Positions 28,856 through 37,620 of a DNA stretch of 64,000 nt are shown piece by piece. Every line of letters begins with the position of its first letter. Position 1 is the first letter of the stretch. The notes under the pieces were generated by a model. The model had not been told where the DNA came from. It saw nothing but the letters and a program-made list of their open reading frames with translations, and searched no databases. The translations under genes and the position numbers were made by a program. The stretch is from Paenibacillus alginolyticus DSM 5050 = NBRC 15375 (GTDB lineage Bacteria > Bacillota > Bacilli > Paenibacillales > NBRC-103111): assembly GCF_000422905.1 (NCBI RefSeq), contig NZ_AUGY01000026.1, positions 1 through 64,000 on the forward strand, given 5' to 3'.

Positions 28856-29734
28856 ATGACCATTAAACGAAGCATTATCGAAACGCCCGGCGATCAATAT
28901 TTCCTTCCGGAACTTCCGCTGTACGTCAACCGAGTTCACGAATCATTTGAAATGCTGCAGCATAAGCACGATTTCATTGAAATTAGCTATGTCGCTGAAG
29001 GCAGTGGTGCACATTACATCGACAATACTTCTTTACCCGTATCCAAAGGGGATCTCTTCTTCCTTCCGGTTGGCGTCTCCCATGTGTTCCGCCCCTCATC
29101 TTTCGCTCAGAAAAATAACCTTGTGGTTTACAATTGCATTTTCACGCAGGAATGGTTAAACCAACTATTTCACTTGCAATTGAGAGGAAGTAAAGATGAC
29201 TTCAACGTCCTATTCATGCAGGCAACCGAACGCGCTGCTTGGCTTTCTTTTAAAGAGCGCAATGGGGAATTCCAGCCTCTTTTTGAACGATTGCATTTCG
29301 AGTTTAGTGCTCATCGCAGCGGTTTTATGACGATTTTGCAAACTTGTGTGGCCCAGCTTCTTGTTTACATGTATCGCTCCAAAATGGATTTCACTCCGGA
29401 AGCGTCCAAAGCTAATCTGCAGGACTTAGATAGTCTACTTATCTATATTCGCGGGCATTGCAGCAGCCCAATATCGCTTAAGGAAGCTGCAGCCAGATTG
29501 TCGATCAGCGAACGTCAGCTTCATCGCCAGCTTAAAAAGCATACGGGAATGTCCTTCATGGAGTTCGTGCAGCACGCGCGAATTGAAGCCTGTTGTCAGC
29601 TATTGCGAACAATCGATCACAAGATCAGCGATATCGCTGCAAGTGTCGGCTATCAGGATATGAAATTTTTTAACCACCTTTTCAAAAAGATAACCGGGAT
29701 AACCCCCAGTCAGTTCCGACAACAACATAGATAA
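28856..29734 (+). CDS. AraC-family transcriptional regulator
   Basis: 292 residues: an N-terminal cupin-like ligand domain (HKHDFIEISYVAEGSGAHYID region) and a C-terminal double helix-turn-helix (SLKEAAARLSISERQLHRQLKK; ISDIAASVGYQDMKFFNHLFKK, in parts). AraC regulators of this layout often control sugar or polysaccharide genes. The convergent esterase gene at 29787 is a candidate target. Start after AGGAG. Confidence 0.87.
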   Translation: MTIKRSIIETPGDQYFLPELPLYVNRVHESFEMLQHKHDFIEISYVAEGSGAHYIDNTSLPVSKGDLFFLPVGVSHVFRPSSFAQKNNLVVYNCIFTQEWLNQLFHLQLRGSKDDFNVLFMQATERAAWLSFKERNGEFQPLFERLHFEFSAHRSGFMTILQTCVAQLLVYMYRSKMDFTPEASKANLQDLDSLLIYIRGHCSSPISLKEAAARLSISERQLHRQLKKHTGMSFMEFVQHARIEACCQLLRTIDHKISDIAASVGYQDMKFFNHLFKKITGITPSQFRQQHR

Positions 29735-29737
29735 CAA

Positions 29738-29776
29738 AAAAATGCCCCTCCATCACGAAGATGTGAGAGGCATTTC
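29738..29776. terminator. Bidirectional terminator
   Basis: AAATGCC (29740-29746) pairs with GGCATTT (29769-29775) between convergent genes, with A- and T-rich flanks. Confidence 0.6.
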
Positions 29777-29786
29777 AGTTTCAGTT

Positions 29787-30746
29787 TTAAAGACCCAACA
29801 TAAATTGCAAAGTTTTATCGCTGAAGCCAGGTAAACCTTCGTGACCATAGTCCGGGTACAACTCAAACTGCTTTTTCGACTTGATTTTGTTATAAGCAGC
29901 AAACTGCGTGGAAGGCGGGCATACAGTATCGCTTAGACCAACAGCCATCAGTACTTCACCTTGGATGCGATCTGCCAGATTCTGAATGTCAATATAGCCC
30001 AGCTTCGTGAATATTTCATCTTCGCGTTTGTGCTGTGGATCGTGGCGGCGGAAGAAATCCTTCAGTTCCTGATAAGCATCCTTCGCCAAGTCCATTTCCC
30101 AAACACGCTTATAATCGCTAAGGAATGGATAAACTGGCGCTAACCGCTTAATACGAGGCTCAAGTGCCGCACATGCGATCGTCAAGGCGCCCCCTTGAGA
30201 GCCACCCAATGCGCCTACACGCTCGGGATCAACCTCTGGCATGTTCATCGCAATGCCGGCAAGTTGAGCCGTATCTAAGAAAATATCCCGATACAACAAT
30301 TGATCCGGGTGATCATCTAAGCCGCGAACGATATGTCCGCGAAGCGTCGTCCCCTTAACTCCTCCCGTATCTTCCGATAACCCGCCTTGACCACGGCAAT
30401 CCATGGAAAAGAACGAGTAGCCTAGAGCGGCATACGGTAATTTACCTAACCAATCGCCGGAGCTTCCAGAGTAACCATGGAATTCAACGATAGCTGGATG
30501 CGGCTTATCTGCGTGTTTAGGACGAACATATTTGGCATAAATACGAGCCCCTTTGACACCTGTAAAATAGAGATCAAAACATTCGGCGTAAGGCACTTGA
30601 AATTCACTCGGACGAAGTTCAATTTGAGGATCGACGGCCTTCATTTCAGCAATGGCCCGCTCCCAATAAGAATCGAAATCTTCAGGGCGGGGATTACGCC
30701 CTTCATAAGTAACTAGCTTTTCTAATGGAAAATCAAATAATGGCAT
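29787..30746 (-). CDS. Acetylxylan esterase / cephalosporin-C deacetylase family hydrolase
   Basis: Alpha/beta hydrolase of 319 residues that removes acetyl groups from xylan or xylo-oligosaccharides in characterised relatives. Nucleophile Ser in GGSQGGAL, acid Asp in GLSDTVCPP and His in YGHEG are present, along with the RGQGGLSED motif of the family. No signal peptide, so probably cytoplasmic. ATG 30746 lies six bases after AGAGGA. It follows the gene at 30771 by 24 bases, so the two form an operon. Confidence 0.88.
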   Translation of the reverse strand: MPLFDFPLEKLVTYEGRNPRPEDFDSYWERAIAEMKAVDPQIELRPSEFQVPYAECFDLYFTGVKGARIYAKYVRPKHADKPHPAIVEFHGYSGSSGDWLGKLPYAALGYSFFSMDCRGQGGLSEDTGGVKGTTLRGHIVRGLDDHPDQLLYRDIFLDTAQLAGIAMNMPEVDPERVGALGGSQGGALTIACAALEPRIKRLAPVYPFLSDYKRVWEMDLAKDAYQELKDFFRRHDPQHKREDEIFTKLGYIDIQNLADRIQGEVLMAVGLSDTVCPPSTQFAAYNKIKSKKQFELYPDYGHEGLPGFSDKTLQFMLGL

Positions 30747-30770
30747 GTCCAATCCTCTTTTCTATTTTTT

Positions 30771-32441
30771 TCAAGAAACCGTATAGCTAGAGAAATCAAC
30801 AGCTTCACCATTCACAAGTCTGATGATCTTCCTGTCATTATGTAGGCCACTGCTTAAAACCATCGTTTCATCCTTCAAAGTCGTATAGGTGATTTGCAAT
30901 TCGTCCTCGCTGGAAAGGGTATAAACGGGTTGTTTCTGCTTCATCCTATTCGCAAATTGCTGTACATCCCTTATCTGAAGGGTTTCTGCTGTTCGCTGGT
31001 CGATACACTCGACAACAACGGAATTCATTCTTCCTTGGCTTGTGACAACGGATCGATCTTCGCGTACTTCCCTTTGAAAAGACTGCTGCACATAAACAGC
31101 CATGTAAACATGTCCGCATAATCCAAACAGTCCGTTAGGTTCCTCTACCCAATCTCCTACAGGCAGACATCCCATGATGAATTCAGGCTGGCCGTCTGGA
31201 ATTTGATAGGAAGCAATCAAGGCATTTTGATGAAAAAGCACTTCAGAAAACTCACTTTGATGACGTAAATCTCCTTCTGCATAGCCTTGACCAGGGTGAA
31301 AAAAATACAAATGATTTATACCTTGGACCGCATCTAACGGAAGGGCTACATCCCAGCGATGCTGTTCATTATCAAACTCCTGTACGCGTTCCCACATACC
31401 GCCTAGGGCAAAGTTTTCTGTGATATATACATAACTGTGCAGCACATCATTATCGCTGATAGATAGAGCTGCTTTTTGGGGAACTCTGCGAATCACTTCT
31501 ACCGGAGTCGAACGTTGCAAGGCAGTGCGCTGGACTTCTGACGAAGCTTCATAGGCAATAAAACCTGCATACTCGGTTCGAGGCATGTAATCAGGCAATG
31601 TGAAATCGCCAAACTGAACATAATCATGCAGTACATTGTTGTCCCTTGGCATATCATGCGGCCATATCCGTGAATGGGGGCCTACCCATGCCCCTCCCAG
31701 ATAATAGTTCGAGCGAACCTCCCAGAGGTAGTCCAATAGACGAGCTAATTCAGCTTTAATTTCTGCATCCTTCATAAGCTCCCAAGCGCACGTAAAAGCC
31801 TGCATCCAGTGCCAGAACCAAGGTAATCCCCCATATTCTGACATGCCTCTCGAAGTAACCTGATTCAGCGTACTGCGCAAGCTTTGGCAGCCATCCTCAA
31901 ACAATGCCGTATCCTCATAAAACTGTCCGAAAATAAGCTTAGCTGCCGTGTATTTCGCTTCGTGATGGTTGTAATTCTCAGATGGTCTGCGATAAAAATC
32001 ACTTTTATAAATATGCAGCATTGCTACAGCAAATAAGTTACGCAAGGATTCACTCAAATTGTCTGAATAGCGTTGATAGAAATAAACCATCAAACTTCCC
32101 ATTAATTCAACAGGAAGTGTATTTTTCGGTGCTTCTTGTGGAGTAGGTCTTAGATGCAAGGGCCAATGACCGTAGGTCACACTCTCTTCATTCTGGTCCT
32201 GGAGTTCCAGTATATGAAGCAGAATGCCCTCAGCCTTGATCTTAGCCTGCTCGCGATCCCCTTCAAAAGGGACTGCTTCTTCCTGTGACGCTGCAAATAA
32301 ATAAGAAGCATAGTAGAAATTATCTCGGATATCGTGATGAAATAATAAACCGCTGTTTAAAATAGGCTGCTTGAATGCCGCTTCAGCAATTCTGGACTTG
32401 ATGTCATTTTGGCGTTGTTGCAAATTTGTCAATTTTGTCAC
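30771..32441 (-). CDS. Unrecognised large protein, probably polysaccharide-related
   Basis: 556 residues, no signal peptide or membrane segment. The N-terminal 300 residues are rich in long helices with aromatic residues (GGLPWFWHWMQAF, YYLGGAWVGPHSRIWPHDMPRDN in part), suggesting an alpha/alpha toroid like those of polysaccharide lyases. The C-terminal part is beta-rich. I cannot place it in a family. It is the first gene of an operon with the acetylxylan esterase, and its promoter region holds a cre-like site and an operator nearly identical to that of the LacI operon at 42.8 kb, which supports a role in plant-polymer use. Confidence 0.7.
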   Translation of the reverse strand: MTKLTNLQQRQNDIKSRIAEAAFKQPILNSGLLFHHDIRDNFYYASYLFAASQEEAVPFEGDREQAKIKAEGILLHILELQDQNEESVTYGHWPLHLRPTPQEAPKNTLPVELMGSLMVYFYQRYSDNLSESLRNLFAVAMLHIYKSDFYRRPSENYNHHEAKYTAAKLIFGQFYEDTALFEDGCQSLRSTLNQVTSRGMSEYGGLPWFWHWMQAFTCAWELMKDAEIKAELARLLDYLWEVRSNYYLGGAWVGPHSRIWPHDMPRDNNVLHDYVQFGDFTLPDYMPRTEYAGFIAYEASSEVQRTALQRSTPVEVIRRVPQKAALSISDNDVLHSYVYITENFALGGMWERVQEFDNEQHRWDVALPLDAVQGINHLYFFHPGQGYAEGDLRHQSEFSEVLFHQNALIASYQIPDGQPEFIMGCLPVGDWVEEPNGLFGLCGHVYMAVYVQQSFQREVREDRSVVTSQGRMNSVVVECIDQRTAETLQIRDVQQFANRMKQKQPVYTLSSEDELQITYTTLKDETMVLSSGLHNDRKIIRLVNGEAVDFSSYTVS

Positions 32442-32481
32442 CTCCTTAATAAAAACTTAAAAAATACCGATTTTCACCTTA

Positions 32482-32495
32482 TTTAAGCGCTATCT
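32482..32495. promoter_or_regulatory. cre (CcpA) site upstream of the polysaccharide operon
   Basis: TTTAAGCGCTATCT matches 13 of 14 positions of the cre consensus, about 40 bases upstream of the gene start at 32441. Confidence 0.6.
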
Positions 32496-32502
32496 TTCTA
32501 AA

Positions 32503-32516
32503 TTGAAACGGTTAAC
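32503..32516. promoter_or_regulatory. LacI-type operator
   Basis: TTGAAACGGTTAAC, with flanking CCT, differs by one base from the operator TTGAAACGTTTAAC at 42817-42830 in front of the LacI gene. Confidence 0.65.
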
Positions 32517-32583
32517 CTCAGTTTATATGTTAATAATTAGAGCGTCAATGCAAAGTAAATATTCGTTTTCCATATTTTAGATA

Positions 32584-32612
32584 TTGCATCCTCTTGCAAA
32601 TTCTTATAAAAT
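32584..32612 (+). promoter_or_regulatory. Possible sigma-A promoter of metNPQ
   Basis: TTGCAT and TAAAAT separated by 17 bases, about 60 bases upstream of the metN ribosome site. The -35 is weak. No SAM riboswitch is visible. Confidence 0.35.
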
Positions 32613-32673
32613 GATCTACCGTTGGTCAAAATATACAATCACCAATATTTGCATGGAATAGGAGGTATTCATC

Positions 32674-33699
32674 CTGATTCATATCGAAAATTTACAAAAA
32701 GTATATGAGGATATTCCGGGACGTGTACCGGCCATCCAGCAGATCCATTTACATATCGATCGCGGAGAAATATTCGGCATCATCGGACATTCCGGTGCAG
32801 GGAAGAGTACATTACTGCGTTGTGTAAATCTACTGGAGCGCCCCTCCTCTGGCAGCATTCACATTGATGGTGAAGAAATGACAAAGTTGGATTCTCGCCA
32901 GCTGCAAACGAAACGCCGTAAAATCGGGATGATTTTCCAACATTTCAATCTCCTTTCTTCATCTACCGTTGCCGAAAATATTGCCTTTCCTCTGAAATTG
33001 ACAGGGATGGGGCAAGTGGCAATTCAAGCGCGTATTAAGGAGCTGCTTGATTTAGTCGGTCTGCAAGAACACGCGCAAAAGTATCCAGCCCAGCTTTCAG
33101 GCGGACAGAAGCAGCGCGTCGGTATTGCAAGAGCTTTGGCTAATCATCCAGATATTCTCCTATGCGACGAAGCGACCTCAGCGCTCGATCCTCAGACAAC
33201 GAATGCCATTCTTGCGCTTCTGCTCGATATCAATCGAAAGCTTGGCATTACGATCCTGCTCATCACGCATGAAATGCAGGTCATTCGTGCGATCTGTGAC
33301 CGCGTTGCTGTTATGGAGAAAGGCTTGATTGTTGAAACCGGGAAAGTGCTTGACGTATTTCTAAAGCCTCAGCATGCGGTTACGAAGGAGTTCATCGGAC
33401 AAGTTTCGGATTTCGCACAAAGTTCAGATCAGGATCCGATGGTGAAACAGGGAGAAAAGCGCGGAACGGTAATCCGGATTACCTACATCGGTGCCAAAAC
33501 GTATGAGCCGATCCTGTTCGAAACCGTCAAGTCGACGAATGTGTCCTTTGCCATCCTTCAGGGTACTATTTCTTCTATGAAAAGTGTCCCTTACGGTCAA
33601 TTGGTTGTGGAATTAACAGGCGGACACCAAGAAGAAATCGATTCTGTGATTGCCAAGCTTGAGCAAGAAGGAATCGACGTGGAGCTGCTCAACCCATGA
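32674..33699 (+). CDS. metN: Methionine ABC transporter ATP-binding protein
   Basis: 341-residue ATPase of the MetNPQ importer: Walker A GHSGAGKST, signature LSGGQKQR, Walker B ILLCDEATSALD, and a C-terminal ACT-like NIL domain. The first ATG is at 32878, far inside the ABC domain. The frame is open upstream to CTG 32674 (CTG ATT CAT ATC GAA), eight bases after TAGGAGG, and a TAG lies just beyond. The result, (M)IHIENLQKVY, is the normal MetN N-terminus, so CTG is the best start. Confidence 0.9.
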   Translation: MIHIENLQKVYEDIPGRVPAIQQIHLHIDRGEIFGIIGHSGAGKSTLLRCVNLLERPSSGSIHIDGEEMTKLDSRQLQTKRRKIGMIFQHFNLLSSSTVAENIAFPLKLTGMGQVAIQARIKELLDLVGLQEHAQKYPAQLSGGQKQRVGIARALANHPDILLCDEATSALDPQTTNAILALLLDINRKLGITILLITHEMQVIRAICDRVAVMEKGLIVETGKVLDVFLKPQHAVTKEFIGQVSDFAQSSDQDPMVKQGEKRGTVIRITYIGAKTYEPILFETVKSTNVSFAILQGTISSMKSVPYGQLVVELTGGHQEEIDSVIAKLEQEGIDVELLNP

Positions 33700-34358
33700 A
33701 TATGACCTGGGACATTAACTGGTCCGAAATTATGAAAGCAACCGGCGATACACTCGTCATGCTGGGATGGTCGCTCTTATTCACAGTCATCATCGGCATG
33801 GCACTGGGCATCATTTTATTTCTTACCTCCAAAGGGCAGCTGCTGCAAAATCTGCCGCTTTACGGAGTGCTCTCGCTGATCGTGAACATCTTGCGCTCCG
33901 TACCGTTCGTGATTCTGATGATCTCGGTTTTTCCGATCACGAAGGCCATCGTGCATACAACCATCGGCGTACAGGGCGCGATCCCGCCTCTCGTGATCGC
34001 AGCTGCGCCGTTTCTCGCGCGGCTGGTTGAAACCGCGCTGCGCGAGATAGACAGCGGCGTCATTGAAGCCGCGCAATCGATGGGCGCTACGCCGTGGCAA
34101 ATCGTCTGGCGCGTCCTGATGCCGGAAGCGCGCCCGGGTCTGATCTCAGCCGTTACCGTGACGGCTGTTGCCCTGCTCTCCTACTCCGCCATGTCAGGCG
34201 TCGTCGGAGGCGGCGGGCTTGGCGATCTCTCGCTTCGCTACGGCTACATGCGGTTCCGTACCGATATCATGATCGTGACCGTCGTCATTCTCGTCCTTTT
34301 CGTTCAGCTCCTGCAAATGCTAGGAGACCGATTGGTCGTTAAATTTAACCGCAAATAA
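33696..34358 (+). CDS. metP: Methionine ABC transporter permease
   Basis: 220-residue MetI/MetP permease with five to six membrane helices and the ATPase-coupling EAA loop (EAAQSMGATPWQIVWRVLMPEA in part). Its ATG overlaps the metN stop (ATGA). Local GC content is higher in the middle of this gene than in its neighbours. Confidence 0.9.
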   Translation: MNMTWDINWSEIMKATGDTLVMLGWSLLFTVIIGMALGIILFLTSKGQLLQNLPLYGVLSLIVNILRSVPFVILMISVFPITKAIVHTTIGVQGAIPPLVIAAAPFLARLVETALREIDSGVIEAAQSMGATPWQIVWRVLMPEARPGLISAVTVTAVALLSYSAMSGVVGGGGLGDLSLRYGYMRFRTDIMIVTVVILVLFVQLLQMLGDRLVVKFNRK

Positions 34359-34386
34359 AACACATTATTTTGGAGGTCATCTCATC

Positions 34387-35235
34387 ATGAAGAAACTTTC
34401 GCTATCATTAATGGCTATATTCGTTGTGCTTGCACTTGCAGCATGCGGACAGAAAGCCGCTGAAACGCCTGCAAGCTCGGCACCTGCTGCCTCAACTGCT
34501 CCAGCAGCAGCCAAAGAAGTTACACTTAAAGTCGGTGCATCTTCTGTCCCTCATGCCGAAATTTTGAATAGCCTTAAAGACAAAATGAAAGCACAAGGCG
34601 TGAAGCTTGAAGTTATTGAGTTTAACGATTATGTTCAACCGAACGTGCAAGTGTTTGAAAAACAATTGGACGCTAACTTTTTCCAACATCAGCCTTACCT
34701 GGATCAATATAACCTAGATAAAAAACAAAACCTCGTAAAAGTAGTTGGCGTGCACATCGAACCGTTCGGCGCTTATTCCCAAAAGGTGAAAGCCGCTGCA
34801 GAATTGAAGGATGGCGCTTCCGTCGCTATTCCTAATGATCCTTCTAATGCCGGCCGTGCGCTTGCGCTGATGGAGAAAAACGGACTGATTAAACTGAAAG
34901 ACGGCGTTGGCATCAAAGGTACGGTTCAAGATATCGTAGAAAACAAAAAGAAGCTTCAAATCAAAGAATTAGACCCTGCCATGCTGCCACGTACGATCGG
35001 CGAGTTTGATTTGGCTCTAATTAATACGAACTATGCACTTCAAGCGAATCTTAATCCGACGAAAGACGCTTTGTTTATCGAGGATAAAAACTCGCCTTAC
35101 GTAAACATCGTTGTTTCTCGTCCGGACAACAAGGATTCCGAAGCGATGCAAAAGCTTGCTAAGGAACTGAACTCCGCTGACACGAAAAAGTTCATTGAAG
35201 ATAAATACAAAGGCGCGATCGTGCCTGCGTTCTAA
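34387..35235 (+). CDS. metQ: Methionine-binding lipoprotein
   Basis: 282-residue NlpA/MetQ binding protein. The signal peptide ends at lipobox LAAC (Cys20), followed by an Ala/Pro-rich linker. VGASSVPHAEIL and the ANFFQHQPYLDQY motif are typical of the family. Captures D/L-methionine outside the membrane for MetNP. Ends the operon. Confidence 0.92.
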   Translation: MKKLSLSLMAIFVVLALAACGQKAAETPASSAPAASTAPAAAKEVTLKVGASSVPHAEILNSLKDKMKAQGVKLEVIEFNDYVQPNVQVFEKQLDANFFQHQPYLDQYNLDKKQNLVKVVGVHIEPFGAYSQKVKAAAELKDGASVAIPNDPSNAGRALALMEKNGLIKLKDGVGIKGTVQDIVENKKKLQIKELDPAMLPRTIGEFDLALINTNYALQANLNPTKDALFIEDKNSPYVNIVVSRPDNKDSEAMQKLAKELNSADTKKFIEDKYKGAIVPAF

Positions 35236-35250
35236 GCATTCAGCAAGAGA

Positions 35251-35289
35251 AAAAACAGCCCGTCCCTTTTTCAGGGACGGGCTGTTTTT
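35251..35289. terminator. Strong terminator after metQ
   Basis: 17-bp perfect stem (35251-35267 with 35273-35289), 5-base loop, T-rich tail. It also faces the convergent YitT gene. Confidence 0.85.
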
Positions 35290-35318
35290 TGATATAGCTG
35301 CAACACCCAAGAGTCCGA

Positions 35319-36155
35319 TTACTCCTGCTTTGCGAATCCATTCCCAACAACTTCTCTCACATCACTGAAAGTTACGAAAGCGGATGAATCCACGCGATGT
35401 ACAAGTGTTTTCAGCTTGATGATTTCTTTGCGGCTTACGATACAATAAATCACTTCTCTGTGTTTGCCTGTATAGCCGCCTCTTCCTTCAAGAAAAGTAA
35501 TCCCTCTATTTAATTCCGTCATAATCGCATTTGCTGTCAAATCCGGTTGGGCTGTTATAATAAAAGCCGCCCGCGCGCCAGAGGCACCCTCCAGCACAAA
35601 ATCAATGACTCTAGCTCCAACAATAATCGCAACTAACGTATACATCGCACGCGTGAGATCCAAATAAATCAGCGACAACAGCAGTATGACGAAATCCAGC
35701 GCTAATATAGTCTTCGCGATCCCAATCCCATAATGCTTCTGCATCAGACGCGCAATGATATCTGTCCCCTCTGTCATCCCCTCGAAACGGAACACAATGC
35801 CAAAACCAAGTCCAACAATCCCTCCCGCATATAACGAAGCTAACAGAGGATCAGGCAAGGGCATGGAAAAGCTCTCGAATAACCACAAAAACAGCGAAAC
35901 CGATAACATCCCTACAACTGTATAAATGAAACTAATGCGTCCGAGCATTTTCCAACCGATAAGAATAAGCGGAATATTAATGAGTAGATTCGTCCATGCG
36001 GGATTCCATCCGAGCACATATTTGAGCAAAAGAGCTAGGCCAGTTATCCCTCCTTCTGCCAGTCCATTTGCAAGATTGAAATAATTGATACCAAAAGCGA
36101 TGATGGCAGAACCAGCTATGATGGCCGCAATATTGATCCATTTGATTCTATTCAT
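35319..36155 (-). CDS. YitT-family membrane protein
   Basis: 278 residues: five to six membrane helices (DUF161), then a cytoplasmic DUF2179 domain (GRGGYTGKHREVIYCIVSRKEI in part). Family function is unknown. ATG 36155 follows GAGGAG; an in-frame start at 36179 would place the site inside the gene. A second, shorter paralogue lies at 60998. Confidence 0.83.
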   Translation of the reverse strand: MNRIKWINIAAIIAGSAIIAFGINYFNLANGLAEGGITGLALLLKYVLGWNPAWTNLLINIPLILIGWKMLGRISFIYTVVGMLSVSLFLWLFESFSMPLPDPLLASLYAGGIVGLGFGIVFRFEGMTEGTDIIARLMQKHYGIGIAKTILALDFVILLLSLIYLDLTRAMYTLVAIIVGARVIDFVLEGASGARAAFIITAQPDLTANAIMTELNRGITFLEGRGGYTGKHREVIYCIVSRKEIIKLKTLVHRVDSSAFVTFSDVREVVGNGFAKQE

Positions 36156-36333
36156 AATAATTCTCCTCAATAACGACATTGATCGTCTATTATACCCTTA
36201 TTTGTCCATAAAATGAACCCATCCATACATTAAGTAAAAAACACAGCTTATATATGTTAGAACTTGCTCTTAACATTGCGCTCGCGGAACGAGGAGCCTC
36301 TATTCTCCCGTCTTGTCCTAATCAGTCATAACT

Positions 36334-36367
36334 AAAAAAAGGACCTCCGCAAAGCAGCGAAAGTCCT
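36334..36367 (-). terminator. Terminator of ald
   Basis: 11-bp stem with two G-U pairs (36340-36350 with 36357-36367), followed on the minus strand by seven T. Confidence 0.75.
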
Positions 36368-36382
36368 CATAGTTTGCAAGCT

Positions 36383-37498
36383 CTATTGCAACAGCGAGTA
36401 AATATCAGTGTACGTGTAGCCATGTGCCTCAGCTACAGCTTGGTAAGTAACATGACCGGCGACCACGTTGATGCCCTTTGCAATCGCTTTGTTGTCCAGA
36501 GCTGCACGCACATAGCCCTTGCTTGCTATTTGCAAGCCATACGGTGTTGTCACATTTGTCAGAGCCAGCGTGGACGTACGTGCAACAGCTCCTGGCATGT
36601 TGGCCACCGCGTAATGAATGACACCATGTTTCACATATGTCGGTTGATCATGCGTGGTTATGCGGTCAATCGTCTCGATGGACCCGCCTTGGTCAATTGC
36701 CACGTCAACGATAACGCTGCCAGGACTCATCATTTTGACCATGTCCTCTGTCACGAGACGTGGTGCTCGAGCTCCTGGAATAAGGACAGCCCCAATGACC
36801 AAATCAGCGTGACGAACGACCTCGGCGATGTTGTAGGGATTGGACATAATCGTCTTCACGCGACCTTGGAACTGATCATCCAATTGACGCAGGCGATCTG
36901 GATTCAAATCAACGATGCTCACATCGGCGCCAAGTCCGATGGCCATTTTCGCCGCATTCGCACCAACAATCCCGCCACCGATGACAGCTACCTTGCCTGG
37001 CTCAACTCCCGGTACTCCACCTAGCAGGATACCTTTGCCGCCATGTGCTTTCTCCAAGAAGTGAGCACCGATTTGAACGGACATACGTCCAGCCACTTCA
37101 CTCATTGGTGTCAGCAGCGGAAGGCTGCCATTGTCCAATTGAATGGTCTCATAGGCGATTGCTGTTACTTTGTTATGAGCTAAAGCGTGCGTCAATTCGG
37201 CCTCAGGTGCAAGGTGTAAATACGTATACAAAATCAAACCCTCGTGGAAATAACCATACTCTTCAGGGAGCGGTTCTTTCACTTTAACGACCATATCTGC
37301 CGTCCATACTTCAGCTGCTGAGGCAACGATGGTTGCACCTGCTTCTGTGTAATCTTCATCTGTGAATCCGATGCTTTGACCTGCTAAGGTTTCGACGATA
37401 ATGTCATGCCCTGCTTTTTTGTAAGATAGTACGGAGCTAGGCGTCATGCCGACACGAAACTCATTATTTTTAATTTCCTTAGGAACCCCAATGATCAT
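36383..37498 (-). CDS. ald: Alanine dehydrogenase
   Basis: 371-residue NAD-dependent enzyme that interconverts L-alanine and pyruvate plus ammonia. Visible features: N-terminal [17 protein letters not shown], the catalytic region YTYLHLAPE, and the Rossmann motif [13 protein letters not shown]. Important in alanine catabolism and sporulation of bacilli. The adjacent PucR-type gene on the same strand is probably its activator. Confidence 0.94.
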   Translation of the reverse strand: MIIGVPKEIKNNEFRVGMTPSSVLSYKKAGHDIIVETLAGQSIGFTDEDYTEAGATIVASAAEVWTADMVVKVKEPLPEEYGYFHEGLILYTYLHLAPEAELTHALAHNKVTAIAYETIQLDNGSLPLLTPMSEVAGRMSVQIGAHFLEKAHGGKGILLGGVPGVEPGKVAVIGGGIVGANAAKMAIGLGADVSIVDLNPDRLRQLDDQFQGRVKTIMSNPYNIAEVVRHADLVIGAVLIPGARAPRLVTEDMVKMMSPGSVIVDVAIDQGGSIETIDRITTHDQPTYVKHGVIHYAVANMPGAVARTSTLALTNVTTPYGLQIASKGYVRAALDNKAIAKGINVVAGHVTYQAVAEAHGYTYTDIYSLLQ

Positions 37499-37620
37499 TC
37501 TGCATCTACCTCTCTGGATGATCCCATAAAAAATGGATCAATCTTATCTCGTCTCCAAGTATAAGACCGATCCATGGACGTTCCATTAGACAAATTGTAA
37601 AAAATGTTTACAAAATCTTT

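Noticed and set aside
32442-32660. SAM riboswitch for metNPQ
   Set aside because: None of the S-box core motifs is present upstream of metN.
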